64,000 bases of DNA from CAWHNT01 sp963830775 (GCA_963830775.1 CAWHNT010000035.1:1-64000), one strand, 5' to 3'; positions 36,687-45,578 are shown, counted from the stretch's first letter. The notes: generated by a model from the letters alone, not told the origin. A program made the numbers and translations.

Positions 36687-38154
36687 CCGGCACCACCTTG
36701 TCCAGAACGCGGGCCGATGAGAGCACACCCGGCACGCCGGCTCCAGGGTGCGTTCCGGCCCCGACCAGGAAAAGCCCGTCCACCTCCTCGCTCCGGTTGT
36801 GGGGGCGGAACCAGGCGCTCTGGGTCAGCACGGGCTCGAGCCCGAACGCCGCCCCGCGGAAGGAGAGGAGATGGTCCTGGAAGTCCTGCGGGGTCATCAT
36901 GCGCGAGGTGACCACCGCCTCCTCCAGCCCCGGCAGCAGCGTGCGCTCCAGATGGGCCGCGATCCTCCGCCGGTAGGGCTCGGCCACGGCCTGCCAGTCG
37001 GTGCCGCTCTCCAGGTGCGGCACCGGTGCCAGCACGTAGAACGCATCGCAGCCCGGCGGTGCCAGCGAGGGATCGCTCGCCGTCGGCCGGTGCAGATAGA
37101 GGCTGAAGTCGTCCGCCAGATGCTTGCGCTCGAAGATGTCGGTGAGCAGCTCCCGATACCGGGGCCCCAGAACGATCGTGTGGTGTCCCACGTCCGGATA
37201 CTGCCGCTTGGTGCCGAAGTACCAGACGAAGAGGCTCATCGAGTAGCGGGCACGGCTGATCCGCCGGTCGGTCCAGCGGCGCCGTGCCCGGGCCGGCAGC
37301 AGGTGCCGGTAGGTCCAGGCCGAGCAGGCGTTCGAGACCACGATGTCGGCCGGGATCGTCTCGCCGCCGGCCAGCCGCACGCCCGTGGCCCGGCGCCCCT
37401 CCAGCGCGATCGCCTCGACCTCGGCCCCGCAGCGCACCTCGCCGCCCTGCCCCTCGATCAGGCCCACGAGCCCCTGCACCAGCCGCCCCATCCCGCCCAC
37501 GGCGTAATGCACCCCCCAGCGGCGCTCGAGGAAGGCGATCAGGCAGTAGATCGAGGTCGTGGTGAACGGGTTGCCGCCGATCAGCAGCGGATGGAAGCTG
37601 AACACGGTGCGCAGCCGCGGGTCGCGCAGGCAGGTGGCGACCAGGCCGTGCACGCTGCGGTAGCCCTGGAGGCGGAGCAGGTCCGGGACGATCCGCGCCA
37701 TGTCCCGCCACGAGCCGAACGGCACATGGCCAAGCTGCTCGAAGCCGATCCGGCAGATCGCCTCGCTCATCGCCATGAAGCGCTCGTAGCCCGGCACGTC
37801 GTCGGGTGCGAACCGGGCCACCTCGGCCCGCATCGCGTCGGGGTCGCCCGAGTAGGTGAAGGTCTCCCCGTCGTCGAAGCGGATCCGGTAGAACGGGTCG
37901 AGCGGCCGCAGCTCCACCTCGTCGCCAAGCCTGCGACCGGCCAGCTCCCACAGCTCCTCGAGCAGGAAGGGGGCGGTGATGATGGTGGGCCCGGCATCGA
38001 AGGTGAACCCGTCCTGCCGATGCACGCGAGCCCGCCCGCCCGGCACCTCCTGCCGCTCCAGCACCGTGACCCGGTACCCCCGCGCCCCCAGCCGCACGCC
38101 CGCCGCCAGCCCCCCGAACCCGGCCCCGATCACCACCGCATGCGGGCGCCTCAT
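36667..38154 (-). CDS. crtI: phytoene desaturase CrtI
   Basis: CrtI introduces double bonds into phytoene to give neurosporene or lycopene. The 495-aa protein opens with the FAD-binding motif VVIGAGFGGLAAGVRLGARG, has FTFDAGPTIITAPFLLEELW and closes with FLVGAGTHPGAGVPGVLSSA, the C-terminal bacterial phytoene desaturase signature. It starts with an ATGA overlap on the DUF3422 gene and overlaps crtB. The number of desaturation steps (three for spheroidene-type, four for spirilloxanthin-type pathways) cannot be told from sequence alone; crtC, crtD and crtF in the window fit either. Confidence 0.95.
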   Translation of the reverse strand: MRRPHAVVIGAGFGGLAAGVRLGARGYRVTVLERQEVPGGRARVHRQDGFTFDAGPTIITAPFLLEELWELAGRRLGDEVELRPLDPFYRIRFDDGETFTYSGDPDAMRAEVARFAPDDVPGYERFMAMSEAICRIGFEQLGHVPFGSWRDMARIVPDLLRLQGYRSVHGLVATCLRDPRLRTVFSFHPLLIGGNPFTTTSIYCLIAFLERRWGVHYAVGGMGRLVQGLVGLIEGQGGEVRCGAEVEAIALEGRRATGVRLAGGETIPADIVVSNACSAWTYRHLLPARARRRWTDRRISRARYSMSLFVWYFGTKRQYPDVGHHTIVLGPRYRELLTDIFERKHLADDFSLYLHRPTASDPSLAPPGCDAFYVLAPVPHLESGTDWQAVAEPYRRRIAAHLERTLLPGLEEAVVTSRMMTPQDFQDHLLSFRGAAFGLEPVLTQSAWFRPHNRSEEVDGLFLVGAGTHPGAGVPGVLSSARVLDKVVPDAASFL

Positions 38155-39443
38155 GCCGGCCCCGCGCGGCGGGTCACGATCTGGCGGATGCGATGAATGC
38201 CCAGGCCGACCAGGAGAGCCACCGGCAGCACGCTCACGGCCGTCACCACCTCCGGATCGAGCGTGACGCCCAGCGCCTTCAGGCCCTTGGCGGCGTAACC
38301 GACGAGGCCCACGACATAGTAGGTGATGGCGGCGACCGAGAGGCCCTCCACCGTCTGCTGCAGGCGGAGCTGGAGCTTGGCGCGGCGGTTCATCGATTCC
38401 AGCAGCGCCTGGTTCTGCCGCTCGCGGCTGATGCCGACCCGGGTCGAGAGCAGCCCGGTCGCCCGCGCCACCCGCTCGGAGGCCGATTCCTGCCGCGCCG
38501 CCACCGTCCGGCAGGTGCTCATGGCAGGTGCCAGCCGGCGCTCGATCAGCTCGCGGAAGGTCTGCAGGCCCTGGATGCGCTCCTCGCGCAGCTCGGCCAC
38601 CCGCCGCTGGACCAGCTCGTCATAGGCGCGCGCGGCACCGAAGCGGAAATGGCTCTGGGCCAGATGGCGCTCGATCACCGCCTCCAGCGCGCTCAGGCGG
38701 TCCAGGAGCCCCTGCTCGTCCTCTTCCCGGGCGTCGGCCAGGGCGGAGGCGACCTGGGCCAGCTCCCGCTCGGCCGTGGTGAGGATCGGCTGGAGCGAGC
38801 GGGCCAGCGGCAGGGCCAAGAGCGCCATCATCCGGTAGGTGTCGATCTCCAGGAGCCGCTGGACCATGCGCCCGGCCTGCCGCCGGCTCATGCCGCGATC
38901 CAGCACCAGGAGCCGGCCGAAGCCGTCGCCATGCAGGCGGAAGTCGGTGAAGGCCCGCGCCGCCCCGCCGGCCACGAGGGCACCCACGAGCGCATGCCCA
39001 CCGAACAGCCGGGCCGCGATCTCCTCCAGATCCCAGGGCGGATCGGCCTCGGGCAGGAACGCCACATGCGTGGCCGCGATCACCTGTCCCGGCAGCGCCG
39101 CCACCCAGTCGGCCGGGACGGCGGCGATCGCGGGCTCGGCGAAGGGGTCGGCACTGGTGCCGGGCACGATGAGCTTGTAGCGGGCGAACTCGCTGTGCCG
39201 CTCCCACTTCAGGCGGAAAGCACCCAGATCGGCCCGGTAGTGGCTGACCCCCGGCACCGGCGGTGCGACACCGAAGGCGGCCGCCAGCTCGGCCAGGGCC
39301 GCCTCCTCCCGCGACCGCTGCGCCGGGTCCGAGACCAGCGCCAGGAAGGACAGCCGCGACGGTGCGGTCAGGGACTCGGGCGGGCGCGCATGGACCTCGT
39401 CGTTGAGCTCCTGGCGCTGCGGATGGTCGGGCGGCAGCCTCAT
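38151..39443 (-). CDS. DUF3422 membrane protein embedded in bch-crt operon
   Basis: The 430-aa protein starts RLPPDHPQRQELNDEVHARP, has YRADLGAFRLKWERHSEFAR and FLPEADPPWDL, a long helical middle, and two C-terminal membrane helices (VAAITYYVVGLVGYAAKGLK, VVTAVSVLPVALLVGLGIHR). This matches the DUF3422 family, whose function is not known. It overlaps bchO and crtI by 4 bp at each end, so it is translated as part of the pigment operon. The position suggests a link with pigment synthesis or membrane assembly, as an inference. Confidence 0.85.
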   Translation of the reverse strand: MRLPPDHPQRQELNDEVHARPPESLTAPSRLSFLALVSDPAQRSREEAALAELAAAFGVAPPVPGVSHYRADLGAFRLKWERHSEFARYKLIVPGTSADPFAEPAIAAVPADWVAALPGQVIAATHVAFLPEADPPWDLEEIAARLFGGHALVGALVAGGAARAFTDFRLHGDGFGRLLVLDRGMSRRQAGRMVQRLLEIDTYRMMALLALPLARSLQPILTTAERELAQVASALADAREEDEQGLLDRLSALEAVIERHLAQSHFRFGAARAYDELVQRRVAELREERIQGLQTFRELIERRLAPAMSTCRTVAARQESASERVARATGLLSTRVGISRERQNQALLESMNRRAKLQLRLQQTVEGLSVAAITYYVVGLVGYAAKGLKALGVTLDPEVVTAVSVLPVALLVGLGIHRIRQIVTRRAGPA

Positions 39444-40324
39444 CCGGCGAGCTTCACGATCAGCTCCGCCACCTCGGCCGGCCGCTCCTCGTGGGCCAGA
39501 TGGCCGAGCCCCGGCAGGCGGACGATCCGGGCGCTGGGCAGGAGCCGCTGCACGCGGACGGCCTCGGAGGGCCGGATGGTGCCGTCATTGCTGCCGACCA
39601 CGAGCACCAGCGGCACCTGGAGGCCGGGCAGCTCGCGCTCCAGCGGATCGAGGTCCCAGCTCGCCATCATCCCGAACGCGGCCTCGACCTGCTTCGGGCG
39701 GCGGGCGAGCCTCGCATAGAGCTCGGTCCCGCGCGCATCGATCCTGGAGCCTGTGTCCCGCAGCAGGCGCTCGACCACGGCGGGATCGGAGGCACGCCAG
39801 GCGAAGAGCTGGGGCACGATGCCGGTCCAGGTGAGCAGCTTGGCGAGCGGCGAGAAGATGTGGCCCGCGACCCCGCCCAGCGGCAGGAGGGCGCCGTTCA
39901 GGCTGACGAGGCACCTGGGCGTGATACGGTCATCCAGGCACATGCGGATCAGGATGGCGGCCCCCGCCGAGTGGCCGGCCGCCATGGCGGGCCTGATGGC
40001 AAGCGTCTCCAGGAGGGCCGCGATGCCGGCCGCCATGCCGGGCAGCGAGAGGCCCTCGGGGTCCCTTGGCATCGAGGTGAAGCCGTGGCCCGGCAGGTCG
40101 GGTGCGACCACGGTGAAGTGCCGGGCCAGGAGCGGGGCGAGGTCGCGCCAGGAATGGGTGGCCGCACCCGTGCCGTGGACGAGCAGGATGGCCGGGCCGC
40201 TGCCCATCACCTGCACGTGCCAGGTAAGCCCGCCGGCGTCGACGAAGCGGCTGAACTCGCGGTTGGGCCAGTCCTGCCCCTCCTTCTCCCATGAAGACGG
40301 CCTGACCCAGCGCGGGCCGCTCAT
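39440..40324 (-). CDS. bchO: BchO, alpha/beta hydrolase of the magnesium chelatase operon
   Basis: BchO is an alpha/beta-hydrolase regularly encoded beside bchID; its reaction is not established. The 294-aa product reads WPNREFSRFVDAGGLTWHVQ and ILLVHGTGAATHSWRDLAPL (oxyanion hole region), has the nucleophile elbow AAGHSAGAAILIRM with Ser, and ends PGLGHLAHEERPAEVAELI with the catalytic His. The start at 40324 overlaps bchD (ATGA). Unlike the Ser-less protein at 33349-34233, the triad appears intact. Confidence 0.9.
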   Translation of the reverse strand: MSGPRWVRPSSWEKEGQDWPNREFSRFVDAGGLTWHVQVMGSGPAILLVHGTGAATHSWRDLAPLLARHFTVVAPDLPGHGFTSMPRDPEGLSLPGMAAGIAALLETLAIRPAMAAGHSAGAAILIRMCLDDRITPRCLVSLNGALLPLGGVAGHIFSPLAKLLTWTGIVPQLFAWRASDPAVVERLLRDTGSRIDARGTELYARLARRPKQVEAAFGMMASWDLDPLERELPGLQVPLVLVVGSNDGTIRPSEAVRVQRLLPSARIVRLPGLGHLAHEERPAEVAELIVKLAG

Positions 40325-42045
40325 CGGACGGCGGCAGCCTGGCGGGCGGCCGTGGAGAGGGCCGCGGCATCGGCATGCGGCAGCGGGAGGTAGAGCGCAC
40401 CCAGCTCCTGGGCCAGGCGGCGGGCCTGCGGCTGCGGCTTGGGCGAGGTGTCGACCAGGAGTGCCTTGAGCCCCGCCCCGCGCACGGCGGCGGCCGCCGC
40501 CAGGGCCTCCTCCTCGGCGCGCACCCGGGCGGCCATTCCGTCCCGCGCCACGTTGGCCCGCCCATCGGTGAGGAGCACCAGCGCCGGGGTCTCGCCCTTG
40601 CGGCGCACCGCGTCGGCCAGCGCGAGGGCAGCACCGATCCCGGCTGCCAGCGGCGTGCCGCCGCCGCCCGGCAGGTCGGCGAGGCTGCGCCGGGCCCGGG
40701 TGAGCGAGCGGGTCGGCGGCAGGAGGAGCTCGGCCCCGCGGCCGCGGAAGGCGAGCAGGGCCACCTGGTCGCGGCGCACGTAGCACTCGGCCAGCAGCAT
40801 CTCGACCGCACCCTTGGCCTCGGCCAGGCGGTGGAAGGCAGCCGAGCCCGAGGCGTCGACGAGGAAGATGGTCGTGGTCCGGGTCCGCTGCACGCGGCGG
40901 GTGACGCGAAGGTCCGAGGCCCGGATGGCGATGCGGGCCGGGCTCTGCCGCAGGCGCTGCCAGGGTGCGGCGGCGCGCAGCGTGGCGACGAGGTCGAGGC
41001 CGGCCCCACCCTGCGGCAGGCCCGGCCGGGTGCCGGCGGGGCGGCCGCGGCCCGTGCCCGGCCCCGTCTGGCCGGCACTCCGGCCGGCCTTGGCCTGCCG
41101 CAGGCCCAGGCCGGCGCGCAGCCGGGCCAGCAGCCCCTCGGGGATGGCGGCCTGGGCAGCGGCCAGCACGATCTCGTCCAGAGGCCCCTGGCCCTGCCCC
41201 TGATCCTCCGGAGGGCTCGGGGCCTCGGCCGGCTCCGGGGCCGCATCCGCGGGGCCCGGCAGCACCGTCGCCCGCGGGGCCAGCACGAGGCGGCCGGCCA
41301 GGGCCGCATCCTCCTCGCCGACCTGGTCCCGCCCGGCCAGGGCCGCCGCCGCCCGGGCCGCGCGGAGCGCCAGGAGCGGGGCGCGGATCGAGCCCACGCC
41401 CAGAGCCGTGGCCGTGGCACAGAGCGCTTCCAGCACCGACCTGCCGGCCAGGACCGCGGGCAGGCAGGCCCTGGCCACCGCCACCTGCTCGGGCCCATGC
41501 CGGCCCGGGCCCGGGTTCCGCTGCGCGATCGCGCCGAGATCGATCCGGAAGGCCAGCCGCTCGAGGAGGGCCGCAGGAGGCACCTCGTCCTCTGCGACAC
41601 CTTCGTCCAGCGCCACCATCGCCAGCCGGGCGGCACTGGTGGCCGTCATCCCGTCGCGCTCGAGCCGCACCTCGCCCGTGTCGAGCACGGCCGCCAGGCG
41701 CGCCGCGGTGGCAGGCGGCAGCCGCTCCGCCATGGCGAGGACCACGATCCCGCCATCGGCCTCGGCCAGGAGGCCGCGCTCGCGGACGGGCCGCCCGGCG
41801 GCGAGCGTGGCCGTGAGGTCGAGCCCGCCCAGGAGCCGGTCGTCCCCGATCTGGAGAGGTGCCCGGCGCCACGGAGCATCCGGGGGCAGGAGTGTCCGCA
41901 GCTCGGCCAGCCAGCGGTCGCGCAACGGGCCGGGGAAGCCGCGCAGCGCTGCGCCGCCCAGGCCCGCAGGATCCACGGCCAGGAGGGCCGCGGCCGCGAG
42001 CGCATCGGCCCATGGCCGGTCCGCGGGCTCGCCCACCGCACTCAC
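40321..42045 (-). CDS. bchD: magnesium chelatase subunit BchD
   Basis: BchD is the second AAA+ subunit of magnesium chelatase and organises the BchI motor during Mg insertion into protoporphyrin IX. The 574-aa protein has a degenerate AAA+ N-terminal region (RLERDGMTATSAARLAMVAL), a Pro/acidic linker (PEPAEAPSPPEDQGQGQ) and a C-terminal von Willebrand/integrin-I domain with the MIDAS motif TTIFLVDASGSAAFHRLAEA, GGGGTPLAAGIGAALAL and VLLTDGRANVARDG. It overlaps bchI and bchO by 4 bp each. Intact. Confidence 0.95.
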   Translation of the reverse strand: MSAVGEPADRPWADALAAAALLAVDPAGLGGAALRGFPGPLRDRWLAELRTLLPPDAPWRRAPLQIGDDRLLGGLDLTATLAAGRPVRERGLLAEADGGIVVLAMAERLPPATAARLAAVLDTGEVRLERDGMTATSAARLAMVALDEGVAEDEVPPAALLERLAFRIDLGAIAQRNPGPGRHGPEQVAVARACLPAVLAGRSVLEALCATATALGVGSIRAPLLALRAARAAAALAGRDQVGEEDAALAGRLVLAPRATVLPGPADAAPEPAEAPSPPEDQGQGQGPLDEIVLAAAQAAIPEGLLARLRAGLGLRQAKAGRSAGQTGPGTGRGRPAGTRPGLPQGGAGLDLVATLRAAAPWQRLRQSPARIAIRASDLRVTRRVQRTRTTTIFLVDASGSAAFHRLAEAKGAVEMLLAECYVRRDQVALLAFRGRGAELLLPPTRSLTRARRSLADLPGGGGTPLAAGIGAALALADAVRRKGETPALVLLTDGRANVARDGMAARVRAEEEALAAAAAVRGAGLKALLVDTSPKPQPQARRLAQELGALYLPLPHADAAALSTAARQAAAVR

Positions 42046-43067
42046 GTGCCCAGAAGCTCCACGATGGCACGCTCGACCCGGACCGAGGAGCCGGACTCGT
42101 CCAGCGGGTTGCGCCGCAGCCGGTGGCGCAGGGCGGGGCCCGCGAGCCGGCGCAGGTGCCGGTCCTCGACCACCGCGTCACCCTCGAGGCTCGCCAGCGC
42201 CCGTGCCGCCCGCATCAGGGTGAGCTCGCCGCGCAGACCGTCCGTGCCCAGCGTGATGCAGAGCCGGGCCGCCTGCTCCAGGGCGGCGTCGGGGACCTGG
42301 ACCGTGGGCAGCCGCTTGCGCGCGGCCTCGATCTGCCGGCGCAGCCGCGTCTCCTCTCTGGCCCACTTCGCGATGAAGGCCGCAGGATCGCGCTCGAACG
42401 CATCGCGCCGGCGCACGACCTCGATCCGGGTCGGCAGGTCCTCAGGGGTGCGGACCTCGACCGAGAGGCCGAACCGGTCCAGGAGCTGGGGCCTGAGCTC
42501 GCCCTCCTCCGGGTTGCCGCTGCCGACCAGGACGAAGCGGGCCGGGTGGCGGACGCTGAGCCCCTCGCGCTCGACCAGGTTCCAGCCCGAGGCCGCGACG
42601 TCGAGCAGGAGGTCGACCAGGTGGTCCTCGAGCAGGTTCACCTCGTCGATGTAGAGGAAGCCGCGATGCGCCCGGGCCAGGAGGCCGGGCTCGAAGGCCT
42701 TCTCGCCGTGCGCCAGCGCCCGCTCGAGGTCGAGGGCGCCGACCACCCGGTCCTCCGTGGCCCCCAGCGGCAGGTCGACCACCGGCACCGGGCGGCGCTC
42801 GGCTGCCAGACGGCCGGCTGCGGCCCGCGTCTGGCATTCGGCGCAGAGCGTGTCGGCCGGCCCGGGCTCGCAGCCATAGCGGCAGCCGGCCACCACCCGC
42901 ATCGGCGGCAGGAGCCCCGCCAGTGCCCGCACGGCCGTCGACTTGCCGCTGCCGCGGTCGCCGAAGACGAGGACGCCGCCGATCGCGGGCTCCACCGCGG
43001 CCACCAGCAGCGCCAGCTTCATCTCCTCCTGGCCCACGATCGCCGCGAACGGGAACACCATGCGCAT
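42042..43067 (-). CDS. bchI: magnesium chelatase ATPase subunit BchI
   Basis: BchI is the AAA+ motor of magnesium chelatase, the first committed step to bacteriochlorophyll. With ATG 43067 the protein is 341 aa, the family norm: FPFAAIVGQEEMKLALLVAA, Walker A GDRGSGKST at 36-44, Walker B GFLYIDEVNLLEDHLVDLLL and sensor GSGNPEEGELRPQLLDRFGL. A TTG at 43130 would add 21 residues without family support. The gene is first in the operon and lies 82 bp from the -10 element of a PpsR-overlapped promoter. Confidence 0.95.
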   Translation of the reverse strand: MRMVFPFAAIVGQEEMKLALLVAAVEPAIGGVLVFGDRGSGKSTAVRALAGLLPPMRVVAGCRYGCEPGPADTLCAECQTRAAAGRLAAERRPVPVVDLPLGATEDRVVGALDLERALAHGEKAFEPGLLARAHRGFLYIDEVNLLEDHLVDLLLDVAASGWNLVEREGLSVRHPARFVLVGSGNPEEGELRPQLLDRFGLSVEVRTPEDLPTRIEVVRRRDAFERDPAAFIAKWAREETRLRRQIEAARKRLPTVQVPDAALEQAARLCITLGTDGLRGELTLMRAARALASLEGDAVVEDRHLRRLAGPALRHRLRRNPLDESGSSVRVERAIVELLGT

Positions 43068-43148
43068 GCGGCTCAGACCCCGGACGGGACGGGCGGGCGG
43101 GCCGGCAGCCTGCGCGGCCTGATCCCGCAATCGTCAGTTCTTCTTGAC

Positions 43149-43183
43149 GACATAGCCCCTCCCTTTGTCATGTCAAATGGACA
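43149..43183 (-). promoter_or_regulatory. bchIDO-crtIB promoter with PpsR/CrtJ-type site
   Basis: On the minus strand TTGACA (43171-43176) and TATGTC (43149-43154) are separated by 16 nt. TGTCATGTCAAATGGACA at 43166-43183 is an exact TGT-N12-ACA, the CrtJ/PpsR consensus, and covers the -35 element. Aerobic repression of the operon is therefore predicted. Confidence 0.8.
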
Positions 43184-43340
43184 GTACCCGGATCGGCCGG
43201 CAGGTGAAGCCCTCTTGCAGCCCTCCCCTCGCCTGTCGGACGGTTGCCGCAGCCACGAAGCCGCCCGGCGCCAGAGTCCCGCCCGCGCAGTGCTTGGCCG
43301 ATACCGTGATCAGCCCGAATTGTCAGGAAGCGGAAAGTGG

Positions 43341-43357
43341 GTGCGTACTTTACCGAT
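43341..43357. repeat. iteron copy at repA 3' end (17-bp inverted repeat)
   Basis: GTGCGTACTTTACCGAT overlaps the stop codon of repA (43350-43352) and is repeated in the opposite orientation at 44532-44548, so that the repA gene is flanked by an inverted 17-bp repeat. Its core 13-mer matches the origin iterons. Confidence 0.7.
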
Positions 43358-44288
43358 AGTTCGGCAGGGCCACGATGTTCCTGCCGCCCACGGGCGGGCG
43401 CGACGGATGAAGGACGAGGCCCGACTCCTCGATGTCGACGCGCGCATCGGGGTAGACGGCACAGGCCGTGCTGACCGCGTTGCGGAAATGGACCTTGAAC
43501 TGGGCCAGGTTCTTGAAGCCGGCGCCGAACTGGGCGTGCAGGGCCGGCCAGGTGATCGGGGTCGGGCGCCCCAGCGAGTGCAGCCGGTAGCTCAGCCAGA
43601 TATAGACGTCGATCGCCATGCTCTGGTTGGCGATATAGCCCAGCGCCGGCTCCCAGATCGGGACCGGGTGCTTGCGCAGTTGGTCATAGAAGCTGGCGCT
43701 GAGACGTACCGACCTGATCGTGCGCTCGCCGGACTGCTCGTCTTCGGCCGTCTCGAACGACTGCAGGCCGCCGGCGACGACACTGTCGCGGATGAAGTTG
43801 ACGTTGGGCCCCTCGCTCCAGGAGAAGGTCAGACGGCAGGCCGAGATGCGGTTCGCCTGCTCGCGGACATCGTGATAGCTCTTCCCGCCCAGCGAGACCC
43901 CCATGCGCGCCATCCAGTCGCGCATCGAGCGGCCGAGCTCGATCTCCGGCGAGTTGGTCTTGATGGCGGCGGTCTGCAGATAGAGCAGGATCAGCCGCGC
44001 CCTGCTGCCGTAAGGGACGCCATAGAGCCGGTCGCCGTGCGGCAGCCGGCCGGGCTCGATCATCAAGGTCAGACGGTGGGAGACGCGCCGCCAGACCTGA
44101 TCGTCGGTCAGGCGGCGATGCGGCAGCGAGGTCAGGCAGAACCCGGCATAGGTGATGCCGATCGCCTGGCTTTCCTCGGTCAGCACCCTGCTCGCAATGT
44201 CGAGCAGACGAGGCTCGACATCCGCGCCCGCCAGCTGCTGGGCGCGTTCCTTTCCGAAGGCAAGAACGAGCTGGTGGACCTGGCCCAT
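43350..44288 (-). CDS. repA: plasmid replication initiator, RepA family
   Basis: The 312-aa product matches the RepA-C type initiators of alphaproteobacterial plasmids: ITYAGFCLTSLPHRRLTDDQ, RRVSHRLTLMIEPGRLPHGD, YGVPYGSRARLILLYLQTAA and SLGGKSYHDVREQANRISAC, then WEPALGYIANQSMAIDVYIW and FKVHFRNAVSTACAVYPDAR. These proteins bind iterons and open the origin. Upstream lies an iteron array with an AT-rich stretch; downstream is the bchI promoter, facing the same way. The start at 44288 is the first good ATG; no strong Shine-Dalgarno. Intact, unlike many neighbours. Confidence 0.8.
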   Translation of the reverse strand: MGQVHQLVLAFGKERAQQLAGADVEPRLLDIASRVLTEESQAIGITYAGFCLTSLPHRRLTDDQVWRRVSHRLTLMIEPGRLPHGDRLYGVPYGSRARLILLYLQTAAIKTNSPEIELGRSMRDWMARMGVSLGGKSYHDVREQANRISACRLTFSWSEGPNVNFIRDSVVAGGLQSFETAEDEQSGERTIRSVRLSASFYDQLRKHPVPIWEPALGYIANQSMAIDVYIWLSYRLHSLGRPTPITWPALHAQFGAGFKNLAQFKVHFRNAVSTACAVYPDARVDIEESGLVLHPSRPPVGGRNIVALPNYR

Positions 44289-44340
44289 CGCGGGCGCCTT
44301 GCTGCTGGGATGCTGATGCAGACGTAAGGGTGCCGGCCCC

Positions 44341-44548
44341 CGGGAGCAACACGTACTTTACCGATCAGACTATGTTTAGAAGATATTAGATTCTTTTTTG
44401 ATTGATCGGTAGAGTCCTCGGGATAATCAGTAGAGTCCCCGGGATTATCGGTAAAGTACGTGCCGCCCCCGGGGCTGGGCCGTGCCGCCGTGCCGCCGTG
44501 CCTGGGGATGATCGGTAGAGTCCCTGGGATAATCGGTAAAGTACGCAC
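44341..44548. other. iteron-type plasmid replication origin (oriV)
   Basis: The sequence ATCGGTAAAGTAC occurs exactly at 44447-44459 and 44532-44544, and inverted at 44353-44365. Variants ATC(G/A)GTAGAGTCC start at 44405, 44426 and 44511. Starts at 44405, 44426 and 44447, and at 44511 and 44532, are exactly 21 bp apart, about two helical turns, placing RepA sites on one face of DNA. An AT-rich tract (44371-44402, ending in a T-run) next to the first repeat is a likely unwinding element. The array lies directly upstream of repA. Confidence 0.8.
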
Positions 44549-44553
44549 GATCT

Positions 44554-44571
44554 TGCTGCCAGCTTGCTGCA
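44554..44571. repeat. 18-bp direct repeat flanking the par genes
   Basis: TGCTGCCAGCTTGCTGCA here is repeated exactly at 45649-45666, on the other side of the parA/partner genes and within the centromere-like region. It may be a binding site for the partition protein on both sides of the operon. Confidence 0.55.
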
Positions 44572-44604
44572 AGCTGGCATGGTGAACGGTGGCGTGCGTA
44601 TCGG

Positions 44605-44949
44605 TTAGGGGCGCAGCTGTTGCTCGTAGGCCGCAAGGGCCCGCTCCAGGACCTCGGCCAGGAGCAGCCTGTCCCGGGCCGCCAGCACGCGCAGCCGCTC
44701 GTCGAACTCCGGCGTCACCCGGAGTGCCAGGGGCACGACGCGGTTCGTCCGCCGCAGGGACCGGCCGTCGATCCGCGTCGCCATGTGCCGGGCGGTGTCG
44801 GCCATGGAGCGCGGCGGCGGGGTCCTGGCCGGCCGGGCTGCCCCCTCCCCTGCCCCGATCACCTCCGGGGCCGAGAGATTGGAGCTCGCCTCCTCGACCG
44901 GCGGCGGCGGTCCCAGGCGGTTGCGCTTGAGCTTGGAGAGGTCGGCCAT
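44605..44949 (-). CDS. putative centromere-binding partner of ParA (small, RHH-like)
   Basis: The 114-aa protein has a long disordered, Pro-rich N-terminus (NRLGPPPPVEEASSNLSAPE) and a C-terminal segment NRVVPLALRVTPEFDERLRV with LAARDRLLLAEVLERALAAY that fits a ribbon-helix-helix fold (beta strand VVPLALRVT then two helices). Small RHH proteins next to a short ParA, starting 1 bp after its stop, are the hallmark of type Ib partition (ParG/ParR-like). It probably binds the repeats at 45579-45960 and stimulates ParA through its flexible arm. Intact. Confidence 0.6.
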   Translation of the reverse strand: MADLSKLKRNRLGPPPPVEEASSNLSAPEVIGAGEGAARPARTPPPRSMADTARHMATRIDGRSLRRTNRVVPLALRVTPEFDERLRVLAARDRLLLAEVLERALAAYEQQLRP

Positions 44950-44950
44950 C

Positions 44951-45578
44951 TCACTCGATCCTGTCGATGAGGGCTTGGATCAGCGCGTCGGCACGCTCGT
45001 TGAGCGGCGCGAAGCGGGTCTCGGTGATGGCGTAGCCGGTGTTCTGCGCCATCCGGTAGCCTGCCCGCTCCGGCAGCGACCCCGGCAGGGATTCGTAGCC
45101 GGCGTCGGCGATATACTGCCTGGCATCGTTCTCCTCGGCTTCGGTGCCGATCCGGTTGAGCGCGAAGACGAGCTTCGGCTTTCGGCACGCCCGCCTTGGT
45201 GAGCGCATGGAACTCGCGCACGGCCGGCCGCAGATCGTCGGCGGCGGCTCCTGTCGGCTGGACCACGATCGAGCTCGCCCGGGCGATCTCGAGGGTGGCG
45301 GCACTGGTCCGGGCGGGTCCGTCGAGGATCAGGAGATCGTAGCGGTCGGCCACCGCCAGGGCCTGGGCCGCGGTGGCGTAGGCCTCGGCACTGATCACGG
45401 GCTCGATGCCGGCCGCGAGCCGGGTGCGGTGCCAGTCGACCGACGTCCCCTGCTGGGTATCGAGATCGGCCAGCTTCACGCGCAGCCCGGCCTTGGCCCC
45501 CTCACGGGCGAGGGCCCGGGCCAGGGTGCTCTTCCCTACCCCGCCCTTCTGGCTGACAAACGCGACCACCGCAGGCAT
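44951..45578 (-). pseudogene. parA: ParA-type partition ATPase, one frameshift
   Basis: From ATG 45578 the product begins PAVVAFVSQKGGVGKSTLAR, the deviant Walker A motif of ParA/MinD ATPases, followed by LRVKLADLDTQQGTSVDWHR and DLLILDGPARTSAATLEIAR (Walker B). After an indel near 45180 the other frame continues KLVFALNRIGTEAEENDARQ and GYAITETRFAPLNERADALI to the stop. At about 209 aa without an N-terminal HTH it is the short type Ib ParA, which segregates low-copy plasmids. If the frameshift is real, partition would fail; a sequencing error is more likely because the replicon persists. Confidence 0.8.

Noticed and set aside
44400..44548. Direct repeats as a CRISPR or integron site
   Set aside because: Spacing of 21 bp, position upstream of repA and match to a 13-mer make them iterons.
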